Shown piece by piece: positions 21,735 through 32,584 of a stretch of DNA of 64,000 nt. This DNA is from Dryococelus australis. Lineage: Eukaryota > Arthropoda > Insecta > Phasmatodea > Phasmatidae. Each line of letters opens with the position of its first letter. Within the stretch, counting starts at the first letter, position 1. The translations under genes were made by a program, and so were the position numbers. The stretch spans positions 289,922,966 through 289,986,965 of the forward strand of contig CM057009.1 in NCBI GenBank assembly GCA_029891345.1, in the 5' to 3' direction. A model generated the notes under the pieces. The model had not been told where the DNA came from, did not search any database, and saw only the letters and a list, made by a program, of their open reading frames with translations.

Positions 21735-23330
21735 GAGGGAACTCTCTTGAATACAAACAACTAGCAGTATAACATACAAACGATCAATATGAAATATGCA
21801 CTTTCTAAACTGTCGCGTGAACCTACGGATCTTTGAAAAAAATATTGTAGCACTAGTAGTTGCGAAGACAAATGTCGCCAACAATATCCTGCCTTCAAAG
21901 GAAAGTAAACTTGTTATTTATTACGACGCAGGAAGTGAAGACCAAATTGATGATGGCAGTAATAATGTCGAAGACTATGATGCTATGCTAAAAAAAAAGG
22001 TGGTGTAATTAATGCAGAAGATGACAAGATCGTGCACTACATCTGTCCTGAAATCCCCAATGAACTTATTGTTAGGCCTAGACATTTAATCGGCCTGCAT
22101 AGTAAGGAGATATTTTCAATTATTAGTGTGCTTAAAGAATGGGTCTCTATCGAATGAAACAATTGAAGTATTATCTGCAAACACCAGAGAAACATAAAAC
22201 CTGTATATATGGAAAAAGTGGAACAGCAAAATTATGTTGTTTTAATTTAGTGAACTATACCTTACTGAATTTCTGAAACAGTAATTATTTCAGAGGTATA
22301 TAAAATGGAATGTAAGGATCTATTTTAGGTAAACAAAAAATGCATAAGAGCGTGAACGAGGGGGACTATAGTTCAGTCGGAAGTGTTAGGTCTCTCTCTG
22401 ATTGTTTAAGTCGGCTGAGTTTGGAGTGACAAACATCCGAACTGAGGGATGCGGAATAAGGATTGAAGAATAAGGGATGTTTTTCTATGATATGTAGAGT
22501 AGTAATTTCATACAGGCGCGTGTCATTGCATAAGGTTTGTCGCAAAAGTGAATACCGATAATGGATTATATAGCTCTCGCTTCTAATCCTCGGAAAACCA
22601 ACAAACACTATACATGAATTCTAATTTACAAATGCTCACTAAGTATTTTCACTGGATTTAGAATTATTTTTTAATGAATCAGCCTTTGTTAGTGTAAATG
22701 CAGTGTGTCTTTGTAAATGAAACTCAATGTCATGGTAAGCTCACATGGTGTAACGATCAAAACAAAAGTAATAAATTGGATTACAGTTTTCCATTTATTT
22801 GAGGCAGAACAACAAATAATAACTTTTCTTGTGAAAATAACGTCATACGAACAAGTATTACAAACACTGTGAGGTTGCAAACCTGCACTCATTGTTAGGG
22901 AAACATGCAGAAGTCAATAAAACACTGAAATAGTTTCAATTTATTTATTGTATACTAAACATTACGATACATTTTGATTACGTGTACAGACATACACTAA
23001 CATAACACTTTAAGAGACTAAATGACATACACAAGTCACTTGTGTCAATTAAACCATGTACATGATGCACCACAAGTTAATACTACACAAAATTTCCAAA
23101 GAGTGTATCAAAATTAAATATTACACAATGATATAACAATCAAACATTGAAGTGGAAATATACTACAACTGTCATTTCAAAAAGCTACGTCATGTGAATG
23201 GCTGTATATCACCTTTCTTCTCAGCATGTGAAACTAATGTTGAGATGGTCGTTGATGAGACAGGTGAAGAGGAAGTTTCAATTGACAACGTAATACTTCA
23301 CTGCTTACTACTGCTTGTGGTGAGGGAACC
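21735..23330. other. decayed inner Polinton sequence
   Basis: Position implies Polinton origin. The first 400 bases look coding-like but match nothing I know. The rest is AT-rich. This is where an integrase or capsid gene might be expected, and I could not recognise either. Confidence 0.35.
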
Positions 23331-23339
23331 TGCGGTATA

Positions 23340-23700
23340 AATAGAGGAGGTGATTCGCAAGATAAACTCACTTGCGATGGAGAAGCTTATCCCAGAAGTT
23401 GACTACGAAGTGCTGCAAGTAGGATATAAACAAGTTTATTTCAAACCACATGGAGGAGACTTACAAGTACAAAAATGTAATGGTTTTGAGCATTGGTGAT
23501 GTACCTTTGATTCAAACCAAGAACCTAAGTTCGAGGAAACGATAGTTCGCAAAAATAGTGCATTGCGATTCCTGAAACCTTACATTGAATTACCATGTTC
23601 GCTAGAGGACTTATGTACAGCTAGTCATAGCGAATTGATCGTGGAATTACGCAGTAAGGGAGAAATAACCTATAAAATGAACAGTCCAAACTGTGAGAAC
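23340..23700 (+). pseudogene. unidentified coding-like remnant
   Basis: A frame with protein-like composition: EKLIPEVDYEVLQVGYKQVY, FKPHGGDLQVQKCNGFEHW, and after that SALRFLKPYIELPCSLEDLC. No family recognised. It lies inside the Polinton span, so it is probably one of its accessory or capsid-related genes, now broken. A captured host fragment is possible. Confidence 0.4.
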
Positions 23701-23704
23701 ACCA

Positions 23705-25700
23705 TTCGCTAGAGAGAAGCTTGTAACGGTATTAAGCATGGGTTTAGTAGTCGCCAGGGGATGGCATAGTTTCCCTCTGTGTGTAATTGATGGGGGTGTA
23801 TCGTTGTCAGAGCTCACCCCTACTTCATCGACATCTAAGTGCAACACATTTTTCAAGATTATATTCAATGAATAATCTATGATGAAAAGTATTTGACTAT
23901 AATGTATTGCTACAAGTTTAAAACTCGGTATTCCTTTCAGTATATAGATAACTGTTTTGCATGAAGTTTGAAAAAAATGGGAGAAGATAATAAAGTAACT
24001 TGTTCATATATTCAAGGAGTAAATCAGATATTAGCAAAATGTTTACACTCTGGAGTAAACCGTTTAGAGCTTGTCTGGGAAAGAAATTGTCTCGTTATAA
24101 ATTTGGCTTTTATACTGCAAACATTACATTCTTGAAACGTATGCATTTTTAAACTTTGCAAGGAGAGGACGTGAAGAAATGTCCTCAAACAATATTTACT
24201 GTCTTGACAATCACCCTGTAATATTTAATTGTTATTGTGTAATGTACTCTGTAATCAAAATGTATGTCATGTGCTCTCAATGTTTAATGTCTGATGTGTA
24301 TTAGCTTTTGTGATGTCAAAAATGTAAACTTATCTGCGAATGTTTGAAAGCATTAATAAAATGAAATTTCTCAAAAAATTACTCTGCGTTTCTCTGATTT
24401 TCTATGCAGTGTGAAAACCACTTTTTTTTACAGTGTTTGAAACTACGTTTTTAACACTACTATAGTTAATTAAAAATGATATTGAAACTATAATTTCGTT
24501 TAAAGAGGAATTCATTTAAAAGAAAGTGTGTGAATTTATTTTTAAAAAAAATTATTGAAATCACTATAAAGTTTCACCAAATACTAGAACTCCCGAGACC
24601 ATTAAAATTATATGTCTCATTTAAACACTAAAGTTTTTCTCACGTAGAAAATGTATTTTTATCAATTAAAATTACTTGCATGTTGTAAACGTGTAATTTA
24701 ACATGAAACGAAAAGTATGAATTATGATACTAACAATTAAGTTACAAAAACTACTTGATTGAAATTAATTATAATAAAAGCTGGAATTCTATATTGTGAC
24801 AAGTCATGCGTGGGTCCCTCCATTATAGCTGCTGAAATCTACAATACTACTAACTGTTACGATCACACCATATTATAGTTTATGAGAGAGTGGAAAATTT
24901 TGTTCATACAAATCGGTATAACTAAAAGGCCGTTTTTTAGTGAGTCAATGCAATGATTGTGTAGTGGGAGATCTTCGAGAAACTTTAATGGAATCGAAAA
25001 TCTGGAGTGAGCTAATCGAAGATTGAGCAGTCCAACAACTCACCCACCATGGCCCCCTAGTTTCTGACAACAAAGTGAATTTAACAAAATTAAGAGTTTC
25101 AAGCTAAGTCGGGACAAATCTACACGCAATGACGGAGCCCTGATTTCCACATAAATATGTTACCCGGCAGTTTATGCACGCCGTTGTTAACCTAGACGGG
25201 ACTTAAATTCACGTGTAAAATATTATTACTGTAAATTGACTATTTTTTAACCTTAGTAACAAATGTTAAACACATGCCCTAAAGAAACTGGTCTACAAAT
25301 GCAATTAACGAAACTATTTACTAACATTACATTAAAACCCGTGTATGTAAATTGTAAATCATTTGAATTGTTTCACGTGTAATGTACCGCAGGAATATTT
25401 CTAACTTAAGTGATACGCAACAACTGTTTCATGGGATATTATAATTTAATAGTACATAAAAATTGCGATTCGTGAACGACACGTAATTCACTCGTCACAT
25501 ATTTGATTTCAAGTTGAAAAAAATATTTTCTTTTGCATACAATAACTAGCACTATGAATTGCCTGGTTGTTAGTCATATTGAACGTATTGTGTTTGTATC
25601 AACTCCCACGGCACAAATTATTTACACTGCATTGTAAGAAATTATCATTTAATTTTTTGAACTAACTATGTGGATTCAGAAACGTGTTCGAGCCAAGGTA
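23705..25700. other. AT-rich, mostly featureless
   Basis: No coding family seen. A SINE head lies at 24945-25060 and is listed separately. Confidence 0.35.
24945..25060 (-). mobile_element. tRNA-like SINE head, decayed
   Basis: On the minus strand CATGGTGGGTGAGTTGTTGG (A-box-like) is followed about 50 bases later by TTTTCGATTCC (B-box-like). The order and spacing fit a tRNA-derived SINE, with a short body running to about 24945. It resembles family 1 in the A box (GGTGGCTGAG). Insertion lies within the Polinton span. Confidence 0.45.
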
Positions 25701-25841
25701 AAGGTTTCGGAGTAGCCAGGCCTTGGTTCCCGGCTGCTGCTGCAGGGTGCTGGCAGGTCTGCTCATTCACTATCGTTCGCCGAGCGTACCCTCAACGCTC
25801 TGCTCCGAGAGCTGCCACGCCCTTCCAGGGCGGCTTCGTGG
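25690..25841. other. GC-rich fragment abutting a MITE
   Basis: A 150-base GC-rich block (GCTGCTGCTGCAGGGTGCTG, CCTTCCAGGGCGGC) in AT-rich surroundings, cut off exactly where the MITE begins. Origin unknown. Confidence 0.3.
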
Positions 25842-26080
25842 TATAGGCTGTTCACGGTAAAGTGAGCACTTTTGAAGTCCTAGTTACTTTTTCTTTCGGC
25901 CATTTTTTATCCCTTAACTACTATTTAAATAAATATTGCCATGTAAGTAATAAACCCAGCATGTATATTCCACCGCACTCGGAAGTTAACGTACAAAACT
26001 ACAATAAAATATATTTATTGACTATTATTCCAAATCAGAAAGGCATTCAAAAGTGCTCACATTTCCGTGAATAGCCTATA
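25842..26080. mobile_element. MITE, short form, intact ends
   Basis: Best-preserved copy: TATAGGCTGTTCACGGTAAA at the left and, inverted at the right, TATAGGCTATTCACGGAAAT, both continuing to GTGAGCACTTTTGAA. Terminal inverted repeats are about 33 bp, with TA at each edge, consistent with a TA target duplication (Tc1/mariner-like ends). No coding capacity. Confidence 0.92.
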
Positions 26081-26089
26081 ATGGTTTTT

Positions 26090-28645
26090 CGTGGATATTG
26101 CCTTTCAGCTGTCATGGTGGATAGATGTGTTCCGGGCTTCGGGGTCTACTCATCAAACCGTCAATGCTCATTCACCTTTCACCGATCAGATGTGCTGGCG
26201 ATAAATTTTTTCTTCCGTTTACTCGCCACAACACAATCGCTAACTGAGTTCTACACCTGCTTCAATAACATCACTAGCTGCCTCCATCGACTGTTACGAG
26301 GGCGTCTCATCACTCTACCAGAATCTGCTTGTCATCTGCCAACAACATCTACTGTAATGAACTCGACGTCAACTGCCACACCAACAACTGTTACGAGGGC
26401 ATATCGTCAGTCTGCAAGATTCGCTAGTCTGCTTTCCCCTGCTTTGAACCACGGCCTCCACTCGCCTGTCTATCTGCGACTTCAACTCCAACAAAGTGAA
26501 ACACCGAGATAAGTTAAAGTGCTTCATCATCATCATCATCATTATCAAGTACAGTGAGACGTCCATCAAAGTGTAGACGAAGTGAAACACTTATTATGAC
26601 AAGTGCGCATATTCCCAGATGTGTCCCAAATTGTGTGCGTGTGTGTGTGTGTATATATATATACACTCATTCTTGATATTTTGCGTCGATGTACGAAGGC
26701 TTGGTCATGGAAACGGGATTGTTTGTTTTGTAAAAAAACAAATTGATTAGTAACATAGTATTGAGAAGGTGAATTCCGAAAATATCTTGTCCTGGTGTAA
26801 ATTCTGGTACACGTCGAGTCACTAATATCTTTGCTGTGATTACCAAGTTCCACCTTGTCGAGCAAGCGGTCGACTAGCGTGCTATTGGGATTGAAGTGAA
26901 CGTATTGGAAACTTTTCATGATGGAAGTATATATATATAAGGATATATATATGTGTGTGTGTGCTATTTGTATATATTAATAGTGTTAAATATTAGTACC
27001 ATTATCAGTGTGAGTGGAGAAACGCCGATCAACTGAAAATATGAATGAATTCGTGTACATATTTTGTTCGTGAAATAATTCCAATACACTTCCCTATTTA
27101 TTTTTGTAAGTAAATAGTTTTTGATTTGGATAAAGCCGAAAAATGATACGTAAGTGATAAATTTAGGAATGTATTGAATTTGTGTTTGGTTGTTTTTATT
27201 TATTTAAAGCTACCACTATATACAAAGTGTGTGTACTCAGTGGTTAAATTACGTACCTTGTAACACAACCGAGATCGAAACTGCCCAATGCTTAGTATTA
27301 ATTTTTCTTTTGTTTAAAAATGTAGAATACAGGTATGTGATTATATGTGTTAACAGCATTTTAAAATATCAGCAAGCTTATAAGAGGTGTACATTTGTAT
27401 TTTGCCTCCTATATGGCCTACAGTTTGTAGCTGGCTCTGTTAATTTAAATTTGAAGAATACAATTTGATAGATAGGCGTAATGTGCTTCAAATAAACTCA
27501 ACCATGATTAATTTTAAATATTACGAAGATGTTCTGTAGCAAAATTACCATTCGTCGCATTGGCTCCAGAAAATAGGGACTAATAAATTCTGCATTATTT
27601 GATAATTTTAAAACTAAGTGAAAAGCTAAAATTATTACCAATAATACATTCAAAATCTACATACCTAAATATGCTTCATCTGTGGTAAAAATGGAGGGAA
27701 GGATATTAAATTCACACTAAATTCATTACGTGTGGGGTAAGAGGTTAGCAATACTGTTATAATTTATCAACCAAAGATGAATAATAAAATTGTATGTTGC
27801 CAGTAATTTAGTTAATGTTACTTATTTTATATATATTCAAAATTATCACCTTCCATGGCTCTACGGAACACTTCGGCAGACGCCAAGTGTTAGATGTTTA
27901 GGTAAATTTCTTTGTTATTCAGGACAGTTTTAAGTGAAATCTATGGAAATCTGATAACTTTCCTTCACTTAGCGTTGGTCAAATATTTTCTTTCCCACGT
28001 ACAGAAATTGTTTGCTAAACACCCGGGTCACGTTCGTAACACATAAACGTATATACCTCACAAAAGGAAAAATAAATAAATACCGTTCAACATGTCTTAC
28101 TATTCGTGTCTTGAAGGAATGTTTTTTCAACAGATTTGTGGAATCTTAAAACGAGTAATTGTAGTAATATTTTCTTGTTACGTTGTCGACCGTGTGCAGA
28201 GACACAAATGCTCGTCTAGCTTGGAGTAGGTAAAGCTGGTTTGCAGAAGATGTTCGAATGCATCTCCCCCCCCCCCCCCCCCCTTTTCTGTAATCAACCC
28301 ATAACTCTGAATATCGTTTTGAATCACACGAATATTTTTGTCGGCTGCGAAAGACACAGTTCATGAAGGTGTTGACGGTTACCGAGGAAACCTAGGAAAA
28401 GCATCCAAGTTAGTAAAAATCACTGCGATTTTCTTTGAATATGTATTAGTGAACTTACTACTCACTTACAATATTTCAACTAAGACACATCGGGAATAAC
28501 ACAGTTAAAATGTTTGGGTGTGATGCGACAGGGAGAATATAATTTTTCTTGGTTCACGCATCGAACCTTATTTTACATAAACAAAAGATTTTTCCTAAAG
28601 AAACTAAATAATGATCACGTAAAATGTGAATAAATTTGTGGGATT
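26090..28645. other. inner right part of Polinton span, no gene recognised
   Basis: Near 26380-26445 is the inverted partner of 15400-15475. Microsatellites (ATC)n at about 26524-26545 and (GT)n(AT)n at about 26634-26662 and 26928-26963 follow, and a C-run lies near 28265-28284. The frame from 26081 is Ser/Thr/Ala-rich and runs through the shared repeat; no domain is seen. Confidence 0.35.
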
Positions 28646-28649
28646 GAAA

Positions 28650-31600
28650 ACTTGTGAAAAAAAAAAACACTCAGCTTACGAATGATATTAAAGTAACACA
28701 TTCTTACATTATATATATAACAACTATACACCGATTAGATAATATGCTTTCTACAGCTGTGATGGAACGAGCCAGTGAGATCTCCATGCTGCTGCTCTGT
28801 GCCTGGCAGACCAATCAAAACTCTGTGTCTCACGGAGATATAGTTTGCGCTACAACACGAGTATTGTAATGCACATTTACTGACAAAAAGATTGATCAGT
28901 GGTGCGAGTCATTTACACAAGGTGGTAAATAGTAATATGAGGCGGGAAAGACATGAAATTATAACTAAATAGAATTGTGTGTGTGTGTGTGTGTACTTTA
29001 CTGATCAATTTTTCATGCTAATAATTCAGAAGTGATTTATAAGTGTTTTCATTGATATAGTTGTCACATATTTAGTTTTGCTTGTAAACTTTCGCAATTG
29101 GCTGGTAAGTTTGTATTGAAACTGATTATTACAGATTGCATTTTTTAATTAGTAAAATTGGCCTTCTAAGAAATTCAAATACTAAGGAAATAGGAATGTG
29201 GGAAATGCTTCCTGGACAAATTCTGGGATTTCTTGACAGGATATAGAGTCTTGCAATTTGAAACAGATGTCGTGTACTTATGCCTTGATCTGAATTCTGG
29301 TATTTACGGTTAACATTGAGCGGCGTCGGTTGCGAACCTAAGTTGAGTGGAATCAGACTATCAAATGTTTGGCTAACCTGTCGGGGTTGATGTACGCGTA
29401 ATTATATTTGAGTGATATTTAAACAATAAATAGTGATGAGACCATGAGTTTGCATAAAATGAATATATGGGCTTATAACACTAAACATTGTTTTAACACA
29501 GTTGTGTAAAGCGAACAGCTTTGCATACGATCATGGATGGAGGCTTCGTGTGTGTGTGGGGGGGAAGTGAAAGAGGAGAGAGATGGCTAGTAGAGCTCTC
29601 TGCCGCCGGAGGCATGAACTTCTCAGTTCTAGTGCTTTGCCCTGTGGGAGCTGGAGCGCGATGCAAGAGGGTGAATGAAAGGCGTGAATTCTCCTATATT
29701 ACACACTTCTCAAATCCTGTCGAGTTAAAGTCTTTTGTTAATTCTGAGCAAGTGGGAAACATCGAATACATGAAGGAGCATATCAGACAGTCCGTTTCAT
29801 TAAATTTTTTTAATAATATATTACGAAATCACATAGAATGAATCTTACCCTAAAAAATAGTTTACTGTGATAGTATTGCACGAGCTGATGGAATTAAAGT
29901 CATACGATAAATCGTTTACTGGTCTATTGATACACAAATAAACACTAAGACAATTTGGAGTTTTTGTATGTTAGAATATTTTTCGTCAAACAAAGGACAT
30001 GTTGGTTGTAATACACGTGTGAAAATGAAGTAGTAGGTTCGTTAAAAATATGGAAGAACCATGTAATTAAATTAATAGATGGTTTTGTGCATTACGTAGC
30101 GAGCGAAGCTTGGCATAGGGCGGACTGGAGCTTGAGAGCCGATGAGGTGTGTAGTGTATGGCATTCAGCAAACTTCGCACGATGCACGAGGGCGGCGGGA
30201 TACAGGCGTGATCAGCCGTTCTGCGCTACATGATTAGTATATTAGTTTACATGATTGAACAGTCTTTATTCAAATTTACAGTTTACTGAAAGAATATGTT
30301 AAACACATTTACTAAATTGAAATGATGGGAAAACAGTCTTATGGAAGAGTATGTAACAGTTATATGGATGACAAATATTATAAGACACTTTACTGAAACA
30401 GACTTTGTATAAAATAAAATGTAAAATAACTCGTACTTCAAAAAGCGAAATATATACGATGGAACATAGGAGGCTCTCGCACGAAGTGGTGTACACATTT
30501 ACTAAATATTCATTCACAGTATTTATTAATTAAAATAATAAGTGTTAGGGTCTTTGGCCTGGGGATATGATTAATGATAAATTCAAATATGTGTTCAGTT
30601 ATGAGCAGACAGTGTAGGGTGTAGGTAATTAGCCTCTTGTTTTGCATACTTAGTAATTGCTTAATTAATGTTTTGGTAATTTTTAATTAATATCTCAGTG
30701 TCTGTGATTAATTTGATAATAATATTTAATATTTCATTGGTAATTAAATTTTCTTTGCTCATACCTAGTAATTGTTTAATTGTCTCAGCGCTTTTTTTAA
30801 TTATATTTTTCGGAATATATTTAATGTCTTGCTGTTTGTGATTTATTAGTTTTAATTGTGTTGGTGGTTATGATTGATTTGTTTGATTATATTTAATGTT
30901 TCATTGCTACTAGTTTCTCAGTATATATTTAATTTTTGGTGCTAGTAATTTGCTCAATTTGTAATTATTCAATTCGATATTATTCAAATGCAATATTAGT
31001 TTCAGTCAAAAATTTTTATTTTTCAAACTCTGGGTTATTACAATTCTGTATTTCCACAATTCCGACCTTAGTTCCTTGGAGCCCTTCAGCACGGCATCTC
31101 CGCTCCCGCGCTCAGTCGTGCAGCGGACAGCAAAGAAGCAGCATTGAATCTCCCTCAGAGTTCTTTCCCTCGCCGGCCAGTGACCAGGATGGACCTTCTC
31201 TGCTGCTCTACCCTCTCCCTTCCCTCACCTAACATCACAGCTTATTCCCTTGCTAGGAACGACCAGGACAGGCCCCTACCACTCACGACACTGCCTTTCC
31301 ACTCAACCACCACTCCTAGTCATTCCAACATCAGCCAGCTCTGTTGCTCTGTCCCCCTCCCTTCCTCTACCAACTACAGAGCTATTTCCTCATCAGACTT
31401 TAAACAGAATGGACCTCCCCCTCTCCTCACCCTGCCACAGAGTTCATTCCATCGTTTATCTCCGATCAGGGCAGACCTCTGCCGCTCCCCTCCCCTCATC
31501 AATTCTCAGAGCTCATTCCCTGGTCAGACTCCGACCATGGCAGATCTCTCCCCCTCCCCTCGCCCACCATTACAGCTCCTTTCATCGCCAGACACAGAAT

Positions 31601-32153
31601 TGTCAACTTCATAAATGGTCCTTATGACATTCTCGCTCCAAGGAGGGGTTAACCCAAATGTGCTGCTGCTCCCGCCTCTTAGTGCTCAGTCGTCTAACTG
31701 ACTCCAAAGAGGCAACATCTAACCTTTGGACACTTAACCCTATCAATACATTTAACCCTTTCAATCAATTTAAATCTTTAAATAAAATTAAAACCTTTTT
31801 ACCCCAATTTATCCCTTTTTAAGAATATTTAACCCTTTCTTGCAATATTTAAACCATTTTTGCATGCTTACACTGGATATGTTTAACCCTTTGTGCATCA
31901 GGTTAACCCTTTGGGCACTTCCTGTTTCAGAACCGCCCCGCTCCCACTACTTCAGAAGGGTTGGGAGGTGATGGGGCAGGCACTCAGAGGGATGTCATCC
32001 GGGATCCCCTCCCAGGTTAAACATATGCACCCATTGTAAATAAGAGCGAAGCAGTAGTTTTTCCTATCCTGACTGAGACCCCTTCCAAATTAATCAAATA
32101 CACCTGATGTTAATAAGGGCAAAAATGAGCTAGAACCATCCATCTCCCACTAA
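28650..32153 (+). repeat. right long inverted arm (probable Polinton TIR), with extra 1.3 kb
   Basis: Runs in the same block order as the left arm. The inner block begins near TTAGATAATATG (28735) with CAGCTGTGATGGAAC shared, then TACACAAGGTGG, then AAGAAATTCAAATACTAAGG. After an extra 1.3 kb the A/T minisatellite follows (30600-30940), then a conserved frame (VLVICSICNYSIR, from 30936), the CT-rich minisatellite (31140-31600), the TTTAACCCTTT units (31735-31930) and the outer end. The order and orientation make it a mirror of 12485-14560. Confidence 0.75.
29245..30560. mobile_element. ~1.3-kb extra segment in the right arm
   Basis: The left arm passes directly from AAGGATATAGAATGTTAC to the A/T minisatellite. 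The right arm has about 1.3 kb more between the same points. The segment has a GC-rich patch (30095-30235) with a short match to the family-1 SINE tail (TTGAGAGCCGATGAGG) and a frame at 29521-29841 without a known domain. It is either an insertion here or a deletion in the left arm. Confidence 0.45.
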
Positions 32154-32227
32154 TAACATTTAATTAAGTTGGCAGCACTTGCCGTTAGTGAACTGACAGA
32201 ATGGCGTCTGTGTGCATGTTTAAATTC

Positions 32228-32580
32228 TATAGGTTGTTCACTATAAAACGAGCACTTTTTAAAGCCCTGCTTGAGATATACTTGTATGCACGTTGTGTAA
32301 CCTATTATATTGCCTTATTTAAAATTAACGGTGCCATGGGCCTCATTCCTTTTTTCATGCGTTGGTTCAAGTGAAACTGTGAGATTATTAAAAACGTATA
32401 TATTTTACTAATCTGCTCATTTTTACTCTGTGGTGCATTAAAAAACACAAAGCAAAATAATTTATTTCAGTTGTCACCAACTGTTACCTGACTATTGTTT
32501 TTCGGCGTTGAGATAAGGAACTAATTTACACCCATCGTCACTAACTGTTCTGGGCGCACGTCGCTCAGTGAGCTAAAGTG
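32228..32580 (-). mobile_element. MITE, long form, one end missing
   Basis: Begins TATAGGTTGTTCACTATAAA and follows the reverse-oriented long form (CTTGTATGCACGTTGTGTA, GGTTCAAGTGAAACTGTGAG, CTGGGCGCACGTCGCTCAGT). It fades before the second inverted repeat. It lies 75 bases outside the Polinton's right edge. Confidence 0.75.
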
Positions 32581-32584
32581 TTAT

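Larger units (their letters stand above)
12485..32153. mobile_element. fossil Polinton (Maverick), ~19.7 kb
   Basis: Remains of four hallmark or common Polinton products lie between 15.8 and 21 kb: polymerase B, packaging ATPase, a phospholipase-A2-like protein and the adenovirus-type protease. They sit between two inverted copies of a composite repeat whose outer edges are about 12485 and 32153. The arms end alike (AGTAGTGAGAGCTGAATGG on the left; reverse complement of the right gives TTAGTGGGAGATGGATGG), and an AG start is a known Polinton feature. The total length matches the usual 15-20 kb. I found no exact 6-bp target duplication by eye. The integrase and capsid genes were not recognised. 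The element is broken many times over and carries later MITE insertions, so it is old. Naming the core is secure; extending it to the arms is inference. Confidence 0.65.

Noticed and set aside
31144-31627. Two overlapping Pro/Ser-rich frames of 125-156 codons
   Set aside because: They are translations of the CT-rich minisatellite of the right arm.
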